From Paragorgia papillata (lineage: Eukaryota > Cnidaria > Anthozoa > Scleralcyonacea > Coralliidae): 64,000 bases of DNA. Both the position numbers and the translations under genes were made by a program. The notes under the pieces are model-generated. The model was given only the letters and a program-made list of their open reading frames with translations. It made no database searches and was not told where the DNA came from. The stretch is from NCBI GenBank assembly GCA_035771165.1, contig JAWNZC010000265.1:124001-188000 (forward strand). The letters run 5' to 3'. Below are positions 1-13,700 of the stretch, piece after piece (position 1 is the first letter of the stretch; every line of letters begins with the position of its first letter).

Positions 1-419
1 TTCTATCATCTTCTTCAGTTTCTTTACTTTCCCCTCACCTCCTTCAGTTTCCCTACTTTCCTCTCAACTCCTTCAGCTTCCTTACTTTCCTCTTACTTAC
101 TTCAGTTTTCCTACTTTCCTCTCACCTCCTTCAGTTTCTTTACTTTCCTCACACCTCCTTCAGTTTCCTTACTTTCCTCTCACCTTCTTCAGCTTCCTTA
201 CTTTCCTCTCACCTCCTTCAGTTTCCTTACTTTCCTCTCACTTCCTTCAGTTTCCTTACTTTCCTCTCACTTCCTTCAGCTCCCTTACTTTCCTCTCACC
301 TCCTTCAGTTCCCCTACTTTTCTATCATCTTCTTCAGTTTCTTTACTTTCCTCTCACCTCCTTCAGTTTCCCTACTTTTCTATCACCTCCTTCAGTTCCC
401 CTACTTTTCTATCATCTTC

Positions 420-3400
420 TTCAGTTTCTTTACTTTCCTCTCACCTCCTTCAGTTTCCCTACTTTTCTATCACCTCCTTCAGTTCCCCTACTTTTCTATC
501 ATCTTCTTCAGTTTCTTTACTTTCCTCTCACCTCCTTCAGTTTCCCTACTTTCCTCTCACCTCCTTCAGCTTCCTTACTTTCCTCTTACTTACTTCAGTT
601 TTCCTACTTTCCTCTCACCTCCTTCAGTTTCTTTACTTTCCTCACACCTCCTTCAGTTTCCTTACTTTCCTCTCACCTTCTTCAGCTTCCTTACTTTCCT
701 CTCACTTCCTTCAGTTTCCTTACTTTCCTCTCACTTCCTTCAGCTCCCTTACTTTCCTCTCACCTCCTTCAGTTCCCCTACTTTTCTATCATCTTCTTCA
801 GTTTCTTTACTTTCCTCTCACCTCCTTCAGTTTCCCTACTTTTCTATCACCTCCTTCAGTTCCCCTACTTTTCTATCATCTTCTTCAGTTTCTTTACTTT
901 CCTCTCACCTCCTTCAGCTTCCTTACTTTTCTATCACCTCCTTCAGTTTCTTTACTTTTCTATCATCTTCTTCAGTTTCTTTACTTTCCTCTCACCTCCT
1001 TCAGCTTCCTTACTTTTCTATCACCTCCTTCAGTTTCTTTACTTTCCTCACACCTCCTTCAGTTTCTTTACTTTCCTCTCACCTCCTTCAGTTTCTTTAC
1101 TTTCCTCTCACCTCCTTCAGTTTCCCTACTTTTCTATCACCTCCTTCAGCTTCCTTACTTTTCTATCATCTTCTCCAGTTTCTTTACTTTCCTCTCACCT
1201 CCTTCAGCTTCCTTACTTTTCTATCACCTCCTTCAGTTTCCTTACTTTTCTCACACTTCCTTCAGTTTCTTTACTTTCCTCTCACCTACTTCAGCTTCCT
1301 TACTTTCTTCTCATGCACCTCTTTCAGCTTCCTTACTTTCCTCTCACCTCTTTCAGCTTCCTTACTTTCCTCTCACTTCCTTCAGCTTCCTTACTTTCCT
1401 CTCACTTCCTTCAGCTTCCATACTTTCCTCTCACCTCTTTCAGCTTCCTTACTTTCCTCTCACCTCCTTCAGCTTCCTTATTTTCCTCACTTCCTTCAGC
1501 TTCCTTACTTTCCTCTCACCTCCTTCAGCTTCCTTACTTTCCTCTCACCTCCTTCAGCTTCCTTACTTTTCTCTCACCTCCTTCAGCTCCCATACTTTCC
1601 TCACTTCCTTCAGCTTCCTTACTTTCCTCTCACCTCCTTCAGCTTCCTTACTTTCCTCTCACCTCCTTCAGCTTCCTTACTTTCCTCTTACTTACTTCAG
1701 TTTTCCTACTTTCCTCTCACCTCCTTCAGTTTCTTTACTTTCCTCTCACCTCCTTCAGCTTCCTTACTTTCCTCTCACCTCCTTCAGCTTCCTTACTTTC
1801 CTCTCACCTCTTTCAGTTCCCCTACTTTTCTATCATCTTCTTCAGTTTCTTTACTTTCCTCTCACCTCCTTCAGTTTCCCTACTTTTCTATCACCTCCTT
1901 CAGTTCCCCTACTTTTCTATCATCTTCTTCAGTTTCTTTACTTTCCTCTCACCTCCTTCAGTTTGCCTACTTTCCTCTCACCTCCTTCAGCTTCCTTACT
2001 TTCCTCTTACTTACTTCAGTTTTCCAACTTTCCTCTCACCTCCTTCAGTTTCTTTACTTTCCTCACACCTCCTTCAGTTTCCTTACTTTCCTCTCACCTT
2101 CTTCAGCTTCCTTACTTTCCTCTCACCTCCTTCAGTTTCCTTACTTTCCTCTCACTTCCTTCAGTTTCCTTACTTTCCTCTCACTTCCTTCAGCTCCCTT
2201 ACTTTCCTCTCACCTCCTTCAGTTCCCCTACTTTTCTATCATCTTCTTCAGTTTCTTTTCTTTCCTCTCACCTCCTTCAGTTTTCCTACTTTTCTATCAC
2301 CTCCTTCAGTTCCCCTACTTTTCTATCATCTTCTTCAGTTTCTTTACTTTCCTCTCACCTCCTTCAGCTTCCTTACTTTTCTATCACCTCCTTCAGTTTC
2401 TTTACTTTTCTATCATCTTCTTCAGTTTCTTTACTTTCCTCTCAACTCCTTCAGTTTCCCTACTTTTCTATCACCTCCTTCAGTTTCTTTACTTTCCTCA
2501 CACCTTCTTCAGTTTCTTTACTTTCCTCTCACCTCCTTCAGTTTCCCTACTTTTCTATCACCTCCTTCAGTTCCCCTACTTTTCTATCATCTTCTTCAGT
2601 TTCTTTACTTTCCTCTCACCTCCTTCAGCTTCCTTACTTTTCTATCACCTCCTTCAGTTTCCTTACTTTTCTCACACTTCCTTCAGTTTCTTTACTTTCC
2701 TCTCCCCTACTTCAGCTTCCTTACTTTCCTCTCATGCACCTCTTTCAGCTTCCTTACTTTCCTCTCACCTCTTTCAGCTTCCTTACTTTCTTCTCACTTC
2801 CTTCAGCTTCCTTACTTTCCTCTCACCTCCTTCAGCTTCCTTACTTTCCTCTCACCTCCTTCAGCTTCCTTACTTTCCTCTCACCTCCTTCAGCTCCCTT
2901 ACTTTCCTCACTTCCTTCAGCTTCCTTACTTTCCTCTCGCCTCCTTCAGCTTCCTTACTTTCCTCTCACCTCCTTCAGCTTCCTTACTTTCCTCTTACTT
3001 ACTTCAGTTTTCCTACTTTCCTCTCACCTCCTTCAGTTTCTTTACTCTCCTCTCACCTCCTTCAGCTTCCTTACTTTCCTCTCACCAACTTCAGCTTCCT
3101 TACTTTCCTCTCACCTCCTTCAGTTCCCCTACTTTTCTATCATCTTCTTAAGTTTCTTTACTTTCCTCTCACCTCCTTCAGTTTCCCTACTTTTCTATCA
3201 CCTCCTTCAGTTCCCCTACTTTTCTATCATCTTCTTCAGTTTCTTTACTTTCCTCTCACCTCCTTCAGTTTCCCTACTTTCCTCTCACCTCCTTCAGCTT
3301 CCTTACTTTCCTCTTACTTACTTCAGTTTTCCTACTTTCCTCTCACCTCCTTCAGTTTCTTTACTTTCCTCACACCTCCTTCAGTTTCCTTACTTTCCTC

Positions 3401-6400
3401 TCACCTTCTTCAGCTTCCTTACTTTCCTCTCACCTCCTTCAGTTTCCTTACTTTCCTCTCACTTCCTTCAGTTTCCTTACTTTCCTCTCACTTCCTTCAG
3501 CTCCCTTACTTTCCTCTCACCTCCTTCAGTTCCCCTACTTTTCTATCATCTTCTTCAGTTTCTTTACTTTCCTCTCACCTACTTCAGTTTCCCTACTTTT
3601 CTATCACCTCCTTCAGTTCCCCTACTTTTCTATCATCTTCTTCAGTTTCTTTACTTTCCTCTCAACTCCTTCAGTCTCCCTACTTTTCTATCACCTCCTT
3701 CAGTTTCTTTACTTTCCTCACACCTCCTTCAGTTTCTTTACTTTCCTCTCACCTCCTTCAGTTTCTTTACTTTCCTCTCACCTCCTTCAGTTTCCCTACT
3801 TTTCTATCACCTCCTTCAGTTCCCCTACTTTTCTATCATCTTCTTCAGTTTCTTTACTTTCCTCTCACCTCCTTCAGCTTCCTTACTTTTCTATCACCTC
3901 CTTCAGTTTCCTTACTTTTCTCACACTTCCTTCAGTTTCTTTACTTTCCTCTCACCTACTTCAGCTTCCTTACTTTCCTCTCATGCACCTCTTTCAGCTT
4001 CCTTACTTTCCTCTCACCTCTTTCAGCTTCCTTACTTTCTTCTCACTTCCTTCAGCTTCCTTACTTTCCTCTCACTTCCATACTTTCCTCTCACCTCCTT
4101 CAGCTTCCTCACTTTCCTCTCACCTCCTTCAGCTTCCTTATTTTCCTCACTACTTCCTTCAGCTTCCTTACTTTCCTCTCACCTCCTTCAGCTTCCTTAC
4201 TTTCCTCTCACCTCCTTCAGCTTCCTTAATTTCCTCTCACTTCCTTCAGCTTCCATACTTTCCTCTCACCTCCTTCAGCTTCCTTACTTTCTTCTCACTT
4301 CCTTCAGCTTCCTTACTTTCCTCTCACCTCCTTCAGCTTCCTTACTTTCCTCTCACCTCCTTCAGCTTCCTTACTTTCCTCTCACCTCCTTCAGCTCCCT
4401 TACTTTCCTCCTACTTACTTCAGTTTTCCTACTTTCCTCTCACCTCCTTCAGTTTCTTTACTTTCCTCTCACCTCCTTCAGCTCCCTTACTTTCCTCACT
4501 TCCTTCAGCTTCCTTACTTTCCTCTCACCTCCTTCAGTTTCCTTACTTTCCTCTCACCTCCTTCAGCTCCCTTACTTTCCTCACTTCCTTCAGCTTCCTT
4601 ACTTTCCTCTCATGCACCTCTTTCAGCTTCCTTACTTTCCTCTCACCTCTTTCAGCTTCCTTACTTTCTTCTCACTTCCTTCAGCTTCCTTACTTTCCTC
4701 TCACTTCCTTCAGCTTCCATACTTTCCTCTCACCTCCTTCAGCTTCCTCACTTTCCTCTCACCTCCTTCAGCTTCCTTATTTTCCTCACTACTTCCTTCA
4801 GCTTCCTTACTTTCCTCTCACCTCCTTCAACTTCCTTACTTTCCTCTCACCTCCTTCAGCTTCCTTAATTTCCTCTCATGCACCTCTTTCAGCTTCCTTA
4901 CTTTCCTCTCACCTCTTTCAGCTTCCTTACTTTCTTCTCACTTCCTTCAGCTTCCTTACTTTCCTCTCACTTCCTTCAGCTTCCATACTTTCCTCTCACC
5001 TCCTTCAGCTTCCTTACTTTCCTCTCACCTCCTTCAGCTTCCTTACTTTCCTCTCACCTCCTTCAGCTTCCTTACTTTCCTCTCACCTCCTTCAGCTCCC
5101 TTACTTTCCTCTTACTTACTTCAGTTTTCCTACTTTCCTCTCACCTCCTTCAGTTTCTTTACTTTCCTCTCACCTCCTTCAGGTCCCTTACTTTCCTCAC
5201 TTCCTTCAGCTTCCTTACTTTCCTCTCACCTCCTTCAGTTTCCTTACTTTCCTCTCACCTCCTTCAGCTCCCTAACTTTCCTCACTTCCTTCAGCTTCCT
5301 TACTTTCCTCTCACCTCCTTCAGCTTCCTTACTTTCCTCTCACCTCCTTCAGCTTCCTTACTTTCCTCTCACCTCCTTCAGCTCCCTTACTTTCCTCTTA
5401 CTTACTTCAGTTTTCCTACTTTCCTCTCACCTCCTTCAGTTTCTTTACTTTCCTCTCACCTCCTTCAGCTCCCTTACTTTCCTCACTTCCTTCAGCTTCC
5501 TTACTTTCCTCTCACCTCCTTCAGTTTCCTTACTTTCCTCTCACCTCCTTCAGCTCCCTTACTTTCCTCACTTCCTTCAGCTTCCTTACTTTCCTCTCAC
5601 CTCCTTCAGCTTCCTTACTTTCCTCTCACCTCCTTCAGCTTCCTTACTTTCCTCTTACTTACTTCAGTTTTCCTACTTTCCTCTCACCTCCTTCAGTTTC
5701 TTTACTTTCCTCTCACCTCCTTCAGCTTCCTTACTTTCCTCTCACCTCCTTCAGCTTCCTTACTTTCCTCTCACCTCCTTCAGTTCCCCCACTTTTCTAT
5801 CATCTTCTTCAGTTTCTTTACTTTCCTCTCACCTCCTTCAGTTTCCCTACTTTCCTCTCACCTCCTTCAGCTTCCTTACTTTCCTCTTACTTACTTCAGT
5901 TTTCCTACTTTCCTCTCACCTCCTTCAGTTTCTTTACTTTCCTCACACCTCCTTCAGTTTCCTTACTTTCCTCTCACCTTCTTCAGCTTCCTTACTTTCC
6001 TCTCACCTTCTTCAGTTTCCTTACTTTCCTCTCACTTCCTTCAGTTTCCTTACTTTCCTCTCACTTCCTTCAGCTCTCTTACTTTCCTCTCACCTCCTTC
6101 AGTTCCCCTACTTTTCTATCATCTTCTTCAGTTTCTTTACTTTCCTCTCACCTCCTTCAGTTTCCCTACTTTTCTATCACCTCCTTCAGTTCCCCTACTT
6201 TTCTATCATCTTCTTCAGTTTCTTTACTTTCCTCTCACCTCCTTCAGCTTCCTTACTTTTCTATCACCTCCTTCAGTTTCTTTACTTTTCTATCATCTTC
6301 TTCAGTTTCTTTACTTTCCTCTCACCTCCTTCAGTTTGCCTACTTTTCTATCACCTCCTTCAGTTCCCCTACTTTTCTATCATCTTCTTCAGTTTCTTTA

Positions 6401-9400
6401 CTTTCCTCTCACCTCCTTCACCTTCCTTACTTTCCTCTCACCTCCTTCAGCTTCCTTACTTTCCTCTTACTTACTTCAGTTTTCCTACTTTCCTCTCACC
6501 TCCTTCAGTTTCTTTACTTTCCTCACACCTCCTTCAGTTTCCTTACTTTCCTCTCACCTTCTTCAGCTTCCTTGCTTTCCTCTCACTTCCTTCAGTTTCC
6601 TTACTTTCCTCTCACTTCCTTCAGCTCCCTTACTTTCCTCTCACCTCCTTCAGTTCCCCTACTTTTCTATCATCTTCTTCAGTTTCTTTACTTTCCTCTC
6701 ACCTCCTTCAGTTTCCCTACTTTTCTATCACCTCCTTCAGTTCCCCTACTTTTCTATCATCTTCTTCAGTTTCTTTACTTTCCTCTCACCTCCTTCAGCT
6801 TCCTTACTTTTCTATCACCTCCTTCAGTTTCTTTACTTTTCTATCATCTTCTTCAGTTTCTTTACTTTCCTCTCACCTCCTTCAGCTTCCTTACTTTTCT
6901 ATCACCTCCTTCAGTTTCTTTACTTTCCTCACACCTCCTTCAGTTTCTTTACTTTCCTCTCACCTCCTTCAGTTTCTTTACTTTCCTCTCACCTCCTTCA
7001 GTTTCCCTACTTTTCTATCACCTCCTTCAGCTTCCTTACTTTTCTATCATCTTCTCCAGTTTCTTTACTTTCCTCTCACCTCCTTCAGCTTCCTTACTTT
7101 TCTATCACCTCCTTCAGTTTCCTTACTTTTCTCACACTTCCTTCAGTTTCTTTACTTTCCTCTCACCTACTTCAGCTTCCTTACTTTCTTCTCATGCACC
7201 TCTTTCAGCTTCCTTACTTTCCTCTCACCTCTTTCAGCTTCCTTACTTTCCTCTCACTTCCTTCAGCTTCCTTACTTTCCTCTCACTTCCTTCAGCTTCC
7301 ATACTTTCCTCTCACCTCTTTCAGCTTCCTTACTTTCCTCTCACCTCCTTCAGCTTCCTTATTTTCCTCACTTCCTTCAGCTTCCTTACTTTCCTCTCAC
7401 CTCCTTCAGCTTCCTTACTTTCCTCTCACCTCCTTCAGCTTCCTTACTTTTCTCTCACCTCCTTCAGCTCCCTTACTTTCCTCACTTCCTTCAGCTTCCT
7501 TACTTTCCTCTCACCTCCTTCAGCTTCCTTACTTTCCTCTCACCTCCTTCAGCTTCCTTACTTTCCTCTTACTTACTTCAGTTTTCCTACTTTCCTCTCA
7601 CCTCCTTCAGTTTCTTTACTTTCCTCTCACCTCCTTCAGCTTCCTTACTTTCCTCTCACCTCCTTCAGCTTCCTTACTTTCCTCTCACCTCTTTCAGTTC
7701 CCCTACTTTTCTATCATCTTCTTCAGTTTCTTTACTTTCCTCTCACCTCCTTCAGTTTCCCTACTTTTCTATCACCTCCTTCAGTTCCCCTACTTTTCTA
7801 TCATCTTCTTCAGTTTCTTTACTTTCCTCTCACCTCCTTCAGTTTGCCTACTTTCCTCTCACCTCCTTCAGCTTCCTTACTTTCCTCTTACTTACTTCAG
7901 TTTTCCAACTTTCCTCTCACCTCCTTCAGTTTCTTTACTTTCCTCACACCTCCTTCAGTTTCCTTACTTTCCTCTCACCTTCTTCAGCTTCCTTACTTTC
8001 CTCTCACCTCCTTCAGTTTCCTTACTTTCCTCTCACTTCCTTCAGTTTCCTTACTTTCCTCTCACTTCCTTCAGCTCCCTTACTTTCCTCTCACCTCCTT
8101 CAGTTCCCCTACTTTTCTATCATCTTCTTCAGTTTCTTTTCTTTCCTCTCACCTCCTTCAGTTTTCCTACTTTTCTATCACCTCCTTCAGTTCCCCTACT
8201 TTTCTATCATCTTCTTCAGTTTCTTTACTTTCCTCTCACCTCCTTCAGCTTCCTTACTTTTCTATCACCTCCTTCAGTTTCTTTACTTTTCTATCATCTT
8301 CTTCAGTTTCTTTACTTTCCTCTCAACTCCTTCAGTTTCCCTACTTTTCTATCACCTCCTTCAGTTTCTTTACTTTCCTCACACCTTCTTCAGTTTCTTT
8401 ACTTTCCTCTCACCTCCTTCAGTTTCCCTTCTTTTCTATCACCTCCTTCAGTTCCCCTACTTTTCTATCATCTTCTTCAGTTTCTTTACTTTCCTCTCAC
8501 CTCCTTCAGCTTCCTTACTTTTCTATCACCTCCTTCAGTTTCCTTACTTTTTCTCACACTTCCTTCAGTTTCTTTACTTTCCTCTCCCCTACTTCAGCTT
8601 CCTTACTTTCCTCTCATGCACCTCTTTCAGCTTCCTTACTTTCCTCTCACCTCTTTCAGCTTCCTTACTTTCTTCTCACTTCCTTCAGCTTCCTTACTTT
8701 CCTCTCACCTCCTTCAGCTTCCTTACTTTCCTCTCACCTCCTTCAGCTTCCTTACTTTCCTCTCACCTCCTTCAGCTCCCTTACTTTCCTCACTTCCTTC
8801 AGCTTCCTTACTTTCCTCTCACCTCCTTCAGCTTCCTTACTTTCCTCTCACCTCCTTCAGCTTCCTTACTTTCCTCTTACTTACTTCAGTTTTCCTACTT
8901 TCCTCTCACCTCCTTCAGTTTCTTTACTCTCCTCTCACCTCCTTCAGCTTCCTTACTTTCCTCTCACCAACTTCAGCTTCCTTACTTTCCTCTCACCTCC
9001 TTCAGTTCCCCTACTTTTCTATCATCTTCTTAAGTTTCTTTACTTTCCTCTCACCTCCTTCAGTTTCCCTACTTTTCTATCACCTCCTTCAGTTCCCCTA
9101 CTTTTCTATCATCTTCTTCAGTTTCTTTACTTTCCTCTCACCTCCTTCAGTTTCCCTACTTTCCTCTCACCTCCTTCAGCTTCCTTACTTTCCTCTTACT
9201 TACTTCAGTTTTCCTACTTTCCTCTCACCTCCTTCAGTTTCTTTACTTTCCTCACACCTCCTTCAGTTTCCTTACTTTCCTCTCACCTTCTTCAGCTTCC
9301 TTACTTTCCTCTCACCTCCTTCAGTTTCCTTACTTTCCTCTCACTTCCTTCAGTTTCCTTACTTTCCTCTCACTTCCTTCAGCTCCCTTACTTTCCTCTC

Positions 9401-10772
9401 ACCTCCTTCAGTTCCCCTACTTTTCTATCATCTTCTTCAGTTTCTTTACTTTCCTCTCACCTACTTCAGTTTCCCTACTTTTCTATCACCTCCTTCAGTT
9501 CCCCTACTTTTCTATCATCTTCTTCAGTTTCTTTACTTTCCTCTCAACTCCTTCAGTCTCCCTACTTTTCTATCACCTCCTTCAGTTTCTTTACTTTCCT
9601 CACACCTCCTTCAGTTTCTTTACTTTCCTCTCACCTCCTTCAGTTTCTTTACTTTCCTCTCACCTCCTTCAGTTTCCCAACTTTTCTATCACCTCCTTCA
9701 GTTCCCCTACTTTTCTATCATCTTCTTCAGTTTCTTTACTTTCCTCTCACCTCCTTCAGCTTCCTTACTTTTCTATCACCTCCTTCAGTTTCCTTACTTT
9801 TCTCACACTTCCTTCAGTTTCTTTACTTTCCTCTCACCTACTTCAGCTTCCTTACTTTCCTCTCATGCACCTCTTTCAGCTTCCTTACTTTCCTCTCACC
9901 TCTTTCAGCTTCCTTACTTTCTTCTTACTTCCTTCAGCTTCCTTACTTTCCTCTCACTTCCATACTTTCCTCTCACCTCCTTCAGCTTCCTCACTTTCCT
10001 CTCACCTCCTTCAGCTTCCTTATTTTCCTCACTACTTCCTTCAGCTTCCTTACTTTCCTCTCACCTCCTTCAGCTTCCTTACTTTCCTCTCACCTCCTTC
10101 AGCTTCCTTAATTTCCTCTCACTTCCTTCAGCTTCCATACTTTCCTCTCACCTCCTTCAGCTTCCTTACTTTCTTCTCACTTCCTTCAGCTTCCTTACTT
10201 TCCTCTCACCTCCTTCAGCTTCCTTACTTTCCTCTCACCTCCTTCAGCTTCCTTACTTTCCTCTCACCTCCTTCAGCTCCCTTACTTTCCTCCTACTTAC
10301 TTCAGTTTTCCTACTTTCCTCTCACCTCCTTCAGTTTCTTTACTTTCCTCTCACCTCCTTCAGCTCCCTTACTTTCCTCACTTCCTTCAGCTTCCTTACT
10401 TTCCTCTCACCTCCTTCAGTTTCCTTACTTTCCTCTCACCTCCTTCAGCTCCCTTACTTTCCTCACTTCCTTCAGCTTCCTTACTTTCCTCTCATGCACC
10501 TCTTTCAGCTTCCTTACTTTCCTCTCACCTCTTTCAGCTTCCTTACTTTCTTCTCACTTCCTTCAGCTTCCTTACTTTCCTCTCACTTCCTTCAGCTTCC
10601 ATACTTTCCTCTCACCTCCTTCAGCTTCCTCACTTTCCTCTCACCTCCTTCAGCTTCCTTATTTTCCTCACTACTTCCTTCAGCTTCCTTACTTTCCTCT
10701 CACCTCCTTCAACTTCCTTACTTTCCTCTCACCTCCTTCAGCTTCCTTAATTTCCTCTCATGCACCTCTTTC
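420..10772. repeat. 5.88-kb duplication inside the minisatellite
   Basis: The rare unit TCATGCACCTCTTTCAG is a landmark. Its ATG lies at 1313, 2734, 3983, 4612 and 4878, and again at 7194, 8616, 9865, 10494 and 10760. The offset is 5,881 for the first pair and 5,882 for the others. The 1-bp change is explained by one extra T in a T-run near 8550. Sequence between landmarks matches unit type by unit type, so about 420-4890 and 6301-10772 are two copies of one long block. Similarity weakens upstream of about 420. Confidence 0.88.
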
Positions 10773-13700
10773 AGCTTCCTTACTTTCCTCTCACCTCCTT
10801 CAGTTTCCTTACTTTCCTCTCACTTCCTTCAGTTTCCTTACTTTCCTCTCACTTCCTTCAGCTCCCTTACTTTCCTCTCACCTCCTTCAGTTCCCCTACT
10901 TTTCTATCATCTTCTTCAGTTTCTTTTCTTTCCTCTCACCTCCTTCAGTTTTCCTACTTTTCTATCACCTCCTTCAGTTCCCCTACTTTTCTATCATCTT
11001 CTTCAGTTTCTTTACTTTCCTCTCACCTCCTTCAGCTTCCTTACTTTTCTATCACCTCCTTCAGTTTCTTTACTTTTCTATCATCTTCTTCAGTTTCTTT
11101 ACTTTCCTCTCAACTCCTTCAGTTTCCCTACTTTTCTATCACCTCCTTCAGTTTCTTTACTTTCCTCACACCTTCTTCAGTTTCTTTACTTTCCTCTCAC
11201 CTCCTTCAGTTTCCCTACTTTTCTATCACCTCCTTCAGTTCCCCTACTTTTCTATCATCTTCTTCAGTTTCTTTACTTTCCTCTCACCTCCTTCAGCTTC
11301 CTTACTTTTCTATCACCTCCTTCAGTTTCCTTACTTTTCTCACACTTCCTTCAGTTTCTTTACTTTCCTCTCCCCTACTTCAGCTTCCTTACTTTCCTCT
11401 CATGCACCTCTTTCAGCTTCCTTACTTTCCTCTCACCTCTTTCAGCTTCCTTACTTTCTTCTCACTTCCTTCAGCTTCCTTACTTTCCTCTCACCTCCTT
11501 CAGCTTCCTTACTTTCCTCTCACCTCCTTCAGCTTCCTTACTTTCCTCTCACCTCCTTCAGCTCCCTTACTTTCCTCACTTCCTTCAGCTTCCTTACTTT
11601 CCTCTAACCTCCTTCAGCTTCCTTACTTTCCTCTCACCTCCTTCAGCTTCCTTACTTTCCTCTTACTTACTTCAGTTTTCCTACTTTCCTCTCACCTCCT
11701 TCAGTTTCTTTACTCTCCTCTCACCTCCTTCAGCTTCCTTACTTTCCTCTCACCAACTTCAGCTTCCTTACTTTCCTCTCACCTCCTTCAGTTCCCCTAC
11801 TTTTCTATCATCTTCTTAAGTTTCTTTACTTTCCTCTCACCTCCTTCAGTTTCCCTACTTTTCTATCACCTCCTTCAGTTCCCCTACTTTTCTATCATCT
11901 TCTTCAGTTTCTTTACTTTCCTCTCACCTCCTTCAGTTTCCCTACTTTCCTCTCACCTCCTTCAGCTTCCTTACTTTCCTCTTACTTACTTCAGTTTTCC
12001 TACTTTCCTCTCACCTCCTTCAGTTTCTTTACTTTCCTCACACCTCCTTCAGTTTCCTTACTTTCCTCTCACCTTCTTCAGCTTCCTTACTTTCCTCTCA
12101 CCTCCTTCAGTTTCCTTACTTTCCTCTCACTTCCTTCAGTTTCCTTACTTTCCTCTCACTTCCTTCAGCTCCCTTACTTTCCTCTCACCTCCTTCAGTTC
12201 CCCTACTTTTCTATCATCTTCTTCAGTTTCTTTACTTTCCTCTCACCTACTTCAGTTTCCCTACTTTTCTATCACCTCCTTCAGTTCCCCTACTTTTCTA
12301 TCATCTTCTTCAGTTTCTTTACTTTCCTCTCAACTCCTTCAGTCTCCCTACTTTTCTATCACCTCCTTCAGTTTCTTTACTTTCCTCACACCTCCTTCAG
12401 TTTCTTTACTTTCCTCTCACCTCCTTCAGTTTCTTTACTTTCCTCTCACCTCCTTCAGTTTCCCAACTTTTCTATCACCTCCTTCAGTTCCCCTACTTTT
12501 CTATCATCTTCTTCAGTTTCTTTACTTTCCTCTCACCTCCTTCAGCTTCCTTACTTTTCTATCACCTCCTTCAGTTTCCTTACTTTTCTCACACTTCCTT
12601 CAGTTTCTTTACTTTCCTCTCACCTACTTCAGCTTCCTTACTTTCCTCTCATGCACCTCTTTCAGCTTCCTTACTTTCCTCTCACCTCTTTCAGCTTCCT
12701 TACTTTCTTCTTACTTCCTTCAGCTTCCTTACTTTCCTCTCACTTCCATACTTTCCTCTCACCTCCTTCAGCTTCCTCACTTTCCTCTCACCTCCTTCAG
12801 CTTCCTTATTTTCCTCACTACTTCCTTCAGCTTCCTTACTTTCCTCTCACCTCCTTCAGCTTCCTTACTTTCCTCTCACCTCCTTCAGCTTCCTTAATTT
12901 CCTCTCACTTCCTTCAGCTTCCATACTTTCCTCTCACCTCCTTCAGCTTCCTTACTTTCTTCTCACTTCCTTCAGCTTCCTTACTTTCCTCTCACCTCCT
13001 TCAGCTTCCTTACTTTCCTCTCACCTCCTTCAGCTTCCTTACTTTCCTCTCACCTCCTTCAGCTCCCTTACTTTCCTCCTACTTACTTCAGTTTTCCTAC
13101 TTTCCTCTCACCTCCTTCAGTTTCTTTACTTTCCTCTCACCTCCTTCAGCTCCCTTACTTTCCTCACTTCCTTCAGCTTCCTTACTTTCCTCTCACCTCC
13201 TTCAGTTTCCTTACTTTCCTCTCACCTCCTTCAGCTCCCTTACTTTCCTCACTTCCTTCAGCTTCCTTACTTTCCTCTCATGCACCTCTTTCAGCTTCCT
13301 TACTTTCCTCTCACCTCTTTCAGCTTCCTTACTTTCTTCTCACTTCCTTCAGCTTCCTTACTTTCCTCTCACTTCCTTCAGCTTCCATACTTTCCTCTCA
13401 CCTCCTTCAGCTTCCTCACTTTCCTCTCACCTCCTTCAGCTTCCTTATTTTCCTCACTACTTCCTTCAGCTTCCTTACTTTCCTCTCACCTCCTTCAACT
13501 TCCTTACTTTCCTCTCACCTCCTTCAGCTTCCTTAATTTCCTCTCATGCACCTCTTTCAGCTTCCTTACTTTCCTCTCACCTCCTTCAGTTTCCTTACTT
13601 TCCTCTCACTTCCTTCAGTTTCCTTACTTTCCTCTCACTTCCTTCAGCTCCCTTACTTTCCTCTCACCTCCTTCAGTTCCCCTACTTTTCTATCATCTTC